From: Serpula lacrymans var. lacrymans S7.9
Taxonomy: Eukaryota; Basidiomycota; Agaricomycetes; Boletales; Serpulaceae
Length of the DNA: 64,000 nucleotides
Direction of reading: 5' to 3'
Assembly (NCBI RefSeq): GCF_000218685.1
Contig: NW_006763308.1
Location: 372,001 to 436,000 of the forward strand
Shown in pieces: positions 44,881 through 53,886 of this stretch; position 1 is the stretch's first letter; each line of letters opens with the position of its first letter. Made by a program: the position numbers and the translations under genes. The notes under the pieces were generated by a model. It did no database searches and was not told the origin of the DNA. It worked only from the letters and a program-made list of their open reading frames with translations.

Positions 44881-46681
44881 TGTCATGCACCAAAGTTGAT
44901 TGGTAGCATGGACAGGTGTCAATAACGAAGCAAATATTCAAAAAGACTCGCCTTTGCGCCACACAGGCACAGTGCCACGTGGAATAGTAATTAATATTGC
45001 CTGTTTTGAACTTGTGGCTGATCAGCACCACCTCTATTAGGCAATCCAGTCATGCTCACCTTTGCTTTTCCATTCGGTACTTTTGGCATTTTGGCATTTT
45101 GGCAAATTTTCGCGTCACCACTGGCTACACATTGCATTGCGCCCTCGCTTTTGTCATTTCCCTTACTCCCCTTCCTTTGCCTAGCCCCACCATGGGCCTC
45201 TTCCTCTCCTTTTTATTCTCACCTGACGGTTGTTTCTGGATCCCCATTCTAATCCACTTGTTCGTCACCTCCACCCTCCTCCTCCTCATCTTATTTGCAC
45301 CCCCACCATTTCTGATGTCACCGCTTCCTATCCGCTTCCGTCGCCGATCCCTTGACTACCACGTGCCACTGCTGATGTCAGCAAAGCCCCGGCGGCCGGT
45401 CCAAATAGGGCAACAGGTCCATCTTCATGACGTCGATCTGCCATCATATACTATCAAAACATTGGTCGCTCGTCTTGCCTGGTTGGAGTGTGGGTGGGTA
45501 GTTTTTGAGCTGGAGAAGGTTTGTCCCCTTGCGTTGCCCATGTTCATCGCTGTCCCATTCACTTGGGTACACTTATCTTTTGTCCATCGTCTTCGCTACA
45601 GCTACACCTACCACACGCTGCCTGGGACTCACTTGTTCCAAATTGGAACTACTCCTCTCCCTCCCTTGTTTAATCAGGTGGTCCAACACAACCAGTCCAT
45701 TGGTAAGGCCATGGAACTGTCGGATTTGGACTAGGTGGTGGACCGGTGGCTCTAGGTTCTTTTTCTTCAGCAGAACATTCATTTACAGTGCGATTATTTT
45801 TGATTTTTGAATCATTTTTATGGACACATATTTTTTAGAATGCCTGACTGACAATAAAGGAACTGTGTTGATACTAATAGTGTTTTGCCTTGCCCTTTTT
45901 TTACTGCATCTTCCCATGACATCATGATTTTCCTGCTCTCTTTTTGCTATTGGACTTTACTTTATGGCTGTACAAACCTGTGACATTACTCACAGCATTC
46001 ATTGTTCTATCCCTTTCTTTTCCTTTTTTGACAATCTTATCCTGTACTACCTACACAGGATTTGTCAGCATACATTCCTTCCTTCATGTTCTTTCTCATT
46101 CTTTTTGCACAGCTATACTGTGCATAGCCTACTTTTCTTTTACTATATAAACCCCTGTATTTTACCTTGTAAAAAAAACAAAAAGAAGTCCAATCCAGAC
46201 TTCTTCTCTACTCTCAAGCTCACTACTCTCTGCTACTTGTGATCCAGTGTGGTCACAACACTTCCCACTTCTACCACTGTTAATTGCTGTCATCGTCACT
46301 TCCCACTTTTGAAGTCATTGTTATCCCTTTCAATTAGAGTCCTTCTGAGCACTACAGTTTGTGCGTCAGAAGCCTGCTATCACTGGGAACCTCGTCACCT
46401 CGTCATCCTCATTGTTCTGAAACCTACCTTGTGCTACAATTAACAAGGTAGTGCTCATCTATACTCATCACTAAGCCCCTATCTTCTATAAATTCAACTA
46501 TCCCTCCTCCTCAAAACCCACACTCATACACCTCTGGGTTTTACTTTGAAGGACCCTTATACATACCACCCCACGAACAACCAGATCACTCCACTGTTCT
46601 AGGAGGCAAAGCCCATAAACAAGTTCCATGGAATCTGGGAGGATTGTGTGTTAGTTTGTTTTTGTGTGTGGTTTTCTAACA
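44881..46681 (+). mobile_element. LTR-like repeat D, copy 3
   Basis: 1.80 kb, TGTCATGCACC..TTTTCTAACA, nearly identical to D1. The 245-codon frame (44997-45734) is open. The TATA region lies near 46142. It is followed by the same 22 bp as D1 (46682-46703) and then by a reversed Gypsy gag. Left and right 5-mers (CACAG, GCAGT) do not form a target duplication. Confidence 0.85.
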
Positions 46682-47650
46682 GCAGTTCTCATCATCGACA
46701 ACGGCCAGAGTATCGAGCCAACTGCCCGGCTCCCCCGCCCCTAATTTGCATACCTGGCGCCCTTGGTTATTTTTTTGTTGGGTGGCCTGCACCACATTTC
46801 TACAGTCTTGAAACATGTGTCCCTCTTGGCCACAGGTGTAACAGTTGCCCTTGAATCTGCGCATCTGTCTGCCTTGGACCACACCAATATCCATAGGAGC
46901 ACCCTGTCCTGGCTGCAGCCTAAACAGCTTGAGCCCGTGGGAGTGATTATGATTTTGGTTTGATGACCCAGGGCACCTCTGGGAATAGTTGTTTTTGGTG
47001 GTGGACCCACCACCAAATTGCATTTTGTAGAGCTCCATGGCTCTACCAATGTTGCGAACCTCTTCTGCCACTTCTGAGAGGTTCTCATTTCTCATATCTT
47101 GCAGATAGAGGTGTTGTGCAATGTGGGGGTTCACATTGCGTTCTAGCAGCTCCACTGCATGTTCATTACCTAGACCCCCTCGAATGGAGAGGGCCAGGAA
47201 CCGGGTTACATAATCATCTGTCCTCATCTTGATTGAAGGAAAAGATTTGCTGGTGTGCCCAGTCACATTCAGCTTGGGGTTTGAAAAATTTCTCAATCTC
47301 CCCCTTGAGATTGTCCCAGGTAGGCCAGTCATTGGCAGTGTAGCACTTCTGGAGTTGTACTTGGGCGTATCAAACCGCCACAGGTCCTTTTAGTCTTGAT
47401 AGCACAGCTGTTGCTATCTCGAAGTCATCGGTAAAGGTGTCACAGCCTTGATCCACCACTCAGTGAATACAGCCTGGTTTTCTTTGAAAGTGCTGGGGTC
47501 AGCGATGATCTCAACTTTCTTATTGAATGTTTGTTCAACTAATTCAGGGGGCTGCATGGTTAATGTCAAAATCTGTGCACGCATGCTGTGCAACAGAGTG
47601 TGGACATTGGGTTGTTGTTGCAACAACATGTCAACTTGTCCTTTTTGTAA
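46682..47650 (-). pseudogene. Gypsy-type gag relic
   Basis: Minus strand: a capsid-like part with KVEIIADPSTF and FTEWWIKAV (near 47430-47560), then NFSNPKLN, MRTDDYVTRFLALSIRGGLG, HAVELLERNVNPHIAQHLYL, GAPMDIGVVQ, and a perfect CCHC zinc knuckle CYTCGQEGHMFQDC near 46820. This is the typical gag of basidiomycete Ty3/Gypsy elements, which packages the RNA. One or more frame changes occur near 47330-47400. The frame runs past the knuckle into the 22 bp next to repeat D3 and stops there (VVDDENCC), so its true end is lost. No protease, reverse transcriptase or integrase follows. Confidence 0.85.
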
Positions 47651-47679
47651 ATGTAAAAAAATGTAACTGGGGGACCCCG

Positions 47680-48039
47680 CTTGCTATCTGTGGATCTACA
47701 TTAGGAAAACATGATTTAGATATAAATGTAATGATAGCAAAAATATCCCTTATATCCATAAGTGTGATTCTTGCACAGTCCCTTACTCTAAACTGCATAA
47801 AGATCAATAAATATCATCTTTATTGATATTTACACAGTTTAGAGTATTGACATATCATCAAAAGTGGTTTATAGCACAGTTGTTAAAACACAAATGACCT
47901 TGCACTTTTTCACTATAGTTTACTCTAAATGCAATTATATTGATCCATACTCAATATATATCCAAAAAAAAGCACTAATAAAGCAAATTATATTGATTCT
48001 AAACATTTAAAATGCTGCAGCACTATTGTAATATCTGTA
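47680..48039. other. AT-rich spacer
   Basis: No gene. An inverted pair ACTCTAAACTG..AAAGATCAATAAATATC / GATATTT..CAGTTTAGAGT lies near 47785-47843, a hairpin-forming repeat. Confidence 0.5.
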
Positions 48040-49190
48040 ATTATGATTTGGATGCTTTTGCTGCTTCCTCTAAAGCATCAAAATCAAACATAAGTTTAGA
48101 TACATCAGATTGCCCCACTGTTATACAATCATTCCTACAAAAATACTTGAGGTTAAAAAAAAAGCTTTGAATGATAATGAATTTGTAGTAAGCTCTTACC
48201 AAACATATTCATCAATCTCATCAAATACAGCTGCCAAGTATGTAGGAGAACATTTCTGAAATATTTCCAACAACATCATATAATGATGATTCCACCTTGT
48301 AAAAGTATAATTAGTATAGATTTATGGTGATTAAGGTGATGTACCTAGCAGAAAATGCTGTTTCAGGGAATTCTATTGTAGTGTTGTTAATAGCACCTAG
48401 TAGAGCACATTCAATCTGGTAAATAAATTTGATCATCAGTTTTATATAAATAAAGATATAAACACTTACAGAGCATGCTACTAGAGCCAAAGTAGGGAGA
48501 TTGTGTAGATATGGGTTATTTTTTCTACCATACTTTCTACCTTTGCCTTTGGGACCCCACCATTCTGCTTGAAAAAGAAATTTGATGATATCATTTTTCC
48601 AAGGTTGGCTTATGTCAGACATCTTCTCCTGTATATTTGCAGCTAGTATAAGTATAACAATAAAACTTTAAAATAACTCACCTTTAAACCTATGGTGTTA
48701 TTGATAAAAGCTCCTGAGTTTATGATTCAATAGATCATATCACTTAGTTTGTCCTTATGAATGTTTTTGATGCCATACATAGGGGGTACACTGATTCTAG
48801 CTTTGGAAATATGTTCCCCTCTAACCTGTGTAGAACCTTTCCACATCTGTATTTACAGTGATAATCGGTATGGGTGTGTATGAAGGGGTTTTAACTCACA
48901 TATTGTAGTAATTGAGACTTGAGGACCTGGTTGTCTTGTATCTCCTTCATTTTGTACACTAGGCCACTGTCATTCTCTGCTGCTGTGGCTTTAACCAACA
49001 AATCCCAGCATATTGAATGACGACTGAGGGGGTTTGGAAATCCTTTTTCTGTGACTGTAAAAAGCCTCATAGCTTTGTGAGCTAGGCTTGCAAGGCATTT
49101 GTTGATAGGGCAGGCCATAGAATGAAGCTTTGGTTTTGCAGTGGAAGATTTTGAAAGAGAAATGATGCTGGGGCTGCATTAGGAAAAATG
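48040..49190 (-). pseudogene. DUF6532-type protein relic
   Basis: Minus strand: AHKAMRLFTVTEKGFPNPLS (near 49060), CWDLLVKATAAE, then after a degraded middle KNDIIKFLFQAEWWG, HNLPTLALVACS, intron (about 48422-48470), ECALLGAINNTTIEFPETAFSAR, intron, and NHHYMMLLEIFQKC (near 48270). The order A.RL...E.AFP, ..PI.TLALV..., ALDEW.TG.....F....Y...H is what I know of DUF6532, a domain of unknown function abundant in Agaricomycetes. Stops and frame changes occur between 48640 and 48900. Confidence 0.6.
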
Positions 49191-49346
49191 GGGGTAGCTA
49201 TATAGAGCTCTATAGCACTATAAGTACTCATAAAGCTGTTATAGTGGCCAAACCTGTTATAGAACCTCTGCCATTTATAGAGACTCATATAGCTCTATAA
49301 ATGCTCTTATAGATGTTGGAAATTGTTGTGTGGCTGATAAAAAAAA

Positions 49347-49450
49347 TTAACACAGACAGGATTTGAACTCTCAACCTGCTAGTCAGCTTTTGGGTGACTA
49401 AGCAACCTATAGCCACACATCACATTTATCCACTACACCATGAGAGCTTA
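49347..49450 (-). repeat. tRNA-derived (SINE-like) sequence
   Basis: On the minus strand AGCTCTCATGGTGTAGTGGAT gives an A box (TGGTGTAGTGG), and GAGAGTTCAAATCCTGTC gives a B box (GTTCAAATCC) about 65 nt further on. The T-stem does not pair. The spacing would fit a tRNA with a roughly 30-nt intron, but an inactive tRNA-derived SINE head is more likely. Different from the one at 9733. Confidence 0.5.
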
Positions 49451-49625
49451 TAAAATATATTATACAGGTGTTATATATTGACCTTTCATGGACAGATTAT
49501 TTTTTTACTCATTGTCACCACTTATATTTGGATAAATCATTATTCTTATTTTGTGAGTATCAGGGATACAAACTACTATTTCACTAATACAGGCTATATT
49601 ATTAATTAATACTGTATGATTTATT

Positions 49626-49819
49626 TAATAAACCTAAGTGAAACTCAGCCGCTGCCCGAGAGGCTATAGAAACAACTGAGGTATTCCTATACTAAACCCC
49701 CTACTACTTATAGTCGGAGGTGCTACTTGCTACAGTATAATGACTCCTAGGAGAACAATGGTTACTCCATGGAGAACAATGACTACTTCGGCAGAGACCG
49801 GGTTTATCCGGTTTTGTCA
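49626..49819 (-). mobile_element. Solo LTR, family F copy 4, internally deleted
   Basis: Only 194 bp, but both ends are intact (TAATAAACCTAAG..GGTTTTGTCA) with a perfect target duplication TTATT (49621-49625 and 49820-49824). About 147 bp are missing between the two GCTGCCCGAGAGGCTATAGAAAC repeats that the full-length LTR carries; only one remains. Confidence 0.93.
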
Positions 49820-50128
49820 TTATTAGCCCTTTTAAGCACCTTGAACTATATTATAACTATGAGCTTTATAGCTATAGGAGCTATAACGAAGGGGATGGCG
49901 ATCCCAAATACCGCGTGCGAGCCACCTTGTGTCAGTTATTTTGCTTAGTTTTGCTCGCATGGTTTTTGTGACCACAGGAGCAGCAGTGCAAGTAGTAACG
50001 AGTGCAGTGAAAATTGCAGCCACATTGAAAATTCTCACGCTTATAAGGACAAGACAGCACAAGTTCACTGACTTCTGACTAAACAAAATTTCATCACTTA
50101 ACTGTATTATTATTACTCAAAAGATAAT

Positions 50129-51470
50129 ATGGAGCAGCTCAGTCAAGAGCAGCAGAATGCTTTTAATACCATCATACAGTCAATTTATCATAATTGGGGA
50201 ACAACTTGCTTTATTCACAGTGCTGAAGGTAAGGGAAAAACATATCTCTGTAATACAATTGCAGCCGCCATTTGAGTAGGGGATAATCATAATGTTGCTC
50301 TATGTGTAGCATCCTCTGGGATTGCATCCCTGCTCTTGGAGGGTGGCTGCACAGCTCATTCACGCTTTGGAATTCCTATTCCTGTACATGAAGCATCCAC
50401 ATGGATTCCAAAAAACTCTGACCTCCATGAGGTATTGAGACATACCGGAGCTATTGTCTGGGATGAAGCACCAATGCAACACCATCATGAAATTGAAGCA
50501 TTGGATCGTACATTGCAGGACATTTTGGATAATCAGCTTCTATTTGGAGGCATTACAACGGTCTTTGGAGGGGACTTGCGCCAAACAACACCTGTTGTTC
50601 CAAGAGGGTCAAGGCAACACATTATTTCTGCCTCTCTTAGAAGGTCACAACTGTGGACAAATATCCATGTCTGCTATCTCACACAGAACATGTGCCTGGA
50701 CCGTACTCCAGAAATTGAAGCCTTTGCTAGCTGGCTCCTGGATGTTGGTGGTGGTCGTGGAATTGCAGAAGATGGAGCTATTGAGCTCCCCTCCAACATG
50801 CTTATGCCAGAAAACACCATAGACTCATTAGTCAACACTACCTATCCTGGAATTGCAAATGGAGACAAAGATGACCATTATTTCCTCCACCGCACCATCC
50901 TCTCTGCAAAAAATGATGCTGTTAGCAATCTTATTTAGCAATCCTCACAAAATGCCCTGGAGAAGAGTTAGTAGCTCTGTCAATTGATAAAGTGGTTGGA
51001 GAGGGGCATGAACATTATCCTGTGGAATTCATGAACTCCTTGCAAGTATCTGGCATTCCTGAAGTGCACCTCAAACTTAAAGCTGGATGTTTGCTTATTC
51101 TCCTCCACAACATTGATCCGCTAAATAGACTCTGTAATAGAACACGCATGATTTTGATAGTGATGAAGAGAAGAGTATTGAAGTGCCATGTCTTGGAAGG
51201 AAAACATGCAGGAAAGATAGCTTTTATTCCACGCCTCACATTGGAACCTTCATCAGAAGAATTGCCCATCAAGCTATCACATTGTCAATTCCCTGTCCGT
51301 GTTGCCTTTTCCATGACCATCAACAAGTCTTAAAGTCAATCAGTGACACAGGTTGGGCTGGATTTACGTGTTCCAGTGTTTTCACATGGGTAACTTTACG
51401 TTTCATTGTCTTGCTGCACTTCACGAGAGAGAATAAAAGTGTTATTTCCACATGGTTAAAATGACAGATG
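50129..51470 (+). pseudogene. PIF1-like helicase relic 2 (Helitron-type)
   Basis: More complete copy of the helicase at 11815. In order: MEQLSQEQQNAFNTII, Walker A-like SAEGKGKT, CVASSGIASLLLEGG, HSRFGIPIPVHE, Walker B IVWDEAPMQHH, FGGDLRQTTPVVPRGSR, NIHVCYLTQNM, FASWLLDVGGGRG, then a frameshift near 50936 and PGEELVALSIDKVVGEGHEHYPVEF, LKLKAGCLLILLHNIDP, FPVRVAFSMTINKS and PVFSHG. Stops: TGA at 50273 where the paralogue has CGA, and TAA at 51331 at the otherwise invariant NKxQGQ motif. The family unwinds DNA; in Helitrons it drives rolling-circle replication. No Rep nuclease is seen, so Helitron membership is inferred from the sequence type. Confidence 0.87.
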
Positions 51471-52200
51471 TCCTGTCAATATGGTATATCCCAAAATTCT
51501 GACTGGCTTTATCCGTGACTGGCAAGTAGATTTTTCCCCAATTCTCACCCTTTTTACTAAAGCGTTTTGATATCAGATCATATTATCATCCTTTACTATT
51601 TTTGGAGTCTCTTTTTTTATTTCTCAACAATTTATCAATGTAATACCACAGACTTTTTACGTTACAATATATGTTGATGTTTGTAAAGATTCAATGAACC
51701 ATCTGCTTGAATGAAGTATACTGTGCACAAGTTTAGGGCAGGCTTATAAGGACATTCAACGACAGAACAGCAAGTCAAACATGCATCATAGGATTCAAAG
51801 ACTTAAAATATTTTACAGACAGCATAAGTTCACTAACTTAACATTTTGATCACTTGACAGTATTATTATTATTATTATTATTATTTATCATATAGCAAAA
51901 ACATTGCACCAGTGGCAGAGCCACGGGCTGGACCTCGTGGTCACAACGGGCATAGAAGTGTCCCAGGCAGTGCCAGGATGGCTCCGTGTCACCACTGGTG
52001 TTACTAACTCCAGACATGTCTCCGGTGCACCGGAAGCGTATCTGGATTTATGAACTTCAGTTTACTGTGAGATCCTGTACATTACATGTCTAGAACTACA
52101 AAAATATACAACCTGAACCTGCTTGGAGTCTAAAAATGTGGCATCCAAAACATACCAGCTTGTTTTAATACATATCAGGATCTCTTAAACCCCCTGCATC
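51471..52200. other. 3' flank of the helicase relic with palindrome and microsatellite
   Basis: Holds a (TTA)n run at about 51862-51888 and an inverted repeat at about 51908-52011: GCACCAGTGG..GAGCCACGGG at the left mirrors CTCCGTGTCACCACTGGTG at the right. The palindrome could be a small MITE or a terminal hairpin. No Helitron CTRR end can be assigned with confidence. Confidence 0.5.
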
Positions 52201-52700
52201 AGGAATAATGCAACTCAGTCATAGCCACAGGCTTAAGTCATCTGACACTGTTGTACCACATAGGCACTGTAGCAACTGTCTTTGTGAGTGCTTGCTGCAG
52301 AGGCCTATGGATGTTGAATATTCAGACCCTCTGGCATGGGAGAAGGATTTTTGGGCAAATGAATGCCATAACAACGTAAATACAAGGCTTCTTATATAAC
52401 AACTATATGTTAATATTATGTGAAAAAGCAATGGTAGCCACAAAAGGCCGGTTATAATCACAGAGTAAATCTTCAGGCGAAGCTCCAAGGTTTGCTTACA
52501 TAATATAATTTCTACAATGGAGACACCCCATGGATACGATACATATATAGCAGTTTGATTTGTATGTAGTCGATGCATATAAAAGACAGTGTCTACTGTA
52601 GTCTACATTACACTAAGTACCAACAAGCAAGCCTTCAAATCTGCAAAAAGATTCTAAGTCTATCAAATGGTTCAAAATAAAAACATTCATTCAATTCACT
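52201..52700. other. No gene recognised
   Basis: Short overlapping frames on both strands (52208-52399 plus, 52219-52578 minus) show no recognisable motif. Confidence 0.4.
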
Positions 52701-53886
52701 TGCTCAAGAACATTGTTGCTTGACCAGCCAGTAAGGACCTTCACACTCATTTTGGGGATAAGGTGACATGGGCATATAATATTTGCTTAGCAGAATGACA
52801 CTGGTATTCTGATGATGGAGCTGAGTTGACCGAGAAATAACACACATCTTGAGGTTTTGATTGGGCTGGCAAAGAGGGGTGAACCACTCAATATATGCAA
52901 GAGGTGGGGAATTCAAGACAGTTTGAAGCTCCCAAGGCAATCAAAAAATGATACGGACTTGTGCAACTCGCAGGCCCAATTATATTTAGTTGTAAAGTGT
53001 CAGCAAAAGGTTCAAATAATCAAGCCCAAAACTCACCTACAAGACCTGGAACAGAGATATTACCATACACTTGAGGCTCATCCCTTAACCTCACCAAAAT
53101 TGTGTTTCACCAAGCAGGTGAGCCAGCCTTGCAGCCATTGGTATATGGAGGCATGGGTGGGGTGGCACAGACTCAAAGATGCTGGACTTGCTCAGGGCCA
53201 AATGGGTTAGTTTTCAGATTGAAGCTGACATTCTTGTAGATGTCAAACCGATCTTAAGGGTCAGGCTGCACCAATTGGGCCATATCCGGCTGGTATTTTT
53301 GCATGTAATGTTGAAGGGCAGGCAAAAAATCAGAGGCCCCATATGCACTTTGAAGATGAGCAATGGTTGTTGCTGGAAAGGGGCACACTTTTGCCAGGTT
53401 AGCCTAACACTGAGTCGGAGTGTCTTTTTCTGAATCTGGCAGAATTGTGCAAAATGAATGAAGTCTAGAATTGCCCGTGCCACAGTCAACACTTGTGTAG
53501 ACATAGCACCTGCCAACAATCCCACAAAGACTCTGCATCTCTTTGTGCTCTGTACCCATCCATTATGTTATTGAGTTTATGCCTTTCTTGAAGCACCTCA
53601 GGCCAGGATAGCTCACAATTCTTGAAGACACCTTTGTGGGGTTGGTGGAGGAGGTTGGGTGTGAAGGCTTTGAAGATGTTGGTATAGGGAAGTCTTTCCC
53701 AGAATGGTTTGTAAAATAGCTTGCAGACCTTTGATAACAAATGATGCTGGCAAGTCTCCATTTTTTTGTTGTTGTAGTGCTTGTCTTGTTTTCTCAGGGT
53801 CCTGGTATAGCGATTCCACAAAATTTTCCAATTCCCCTTGCAGCACACCACCAAACACTGTTCAGGGAAGTCAGCCACATATGCAG
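52700..53886 (-). pseudogene. Plavaka-like DDE transposase C-terminal relic
   Basis: Minus strand in order: ADFPEQCLV, PFWERLPYTNIFKAFTPNLL with HQPHKGVFK (the LTPDLLHQLHKGV block), then after a frameshift FVGLLAGAMSTQVLTVARAI-LDFIHFAQF, FQ.. and at the C-terminus PPLAYIEWFTPL..ISRSTQ..SVILLS. This order is characteristic of the Plavaka/KDZ-neighbour transposases of Agaricomycetes as I recall them. Several frameshifts and stops. Upstream it is cut at about 53887, where the Copia gag begins on the opposite strand. Confidence 0.7.

Noticed and set aside
46676..46710. VVDDENCC as the natural end of gag
   Set aside because: Those codons lie in a 22-bp tag that also follows repeat D1 without any gag, so the frame end is a junction product.
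49347..49450. Functional intron-containing tRNA gene
   Set aside because: The T-stem and acceptor do not pair, so only a tRNA-derived relic is supported.
51862..51888. (TTA)n run as a functional element
   Set aside because: Plain microsatellite.
51905..52011. Helitron 3' terminus at the GC-rich palindrome
   Set aside because: The hairpin is present, but no CTRR end with a following T can be placed, and no copy comparison is possible here.
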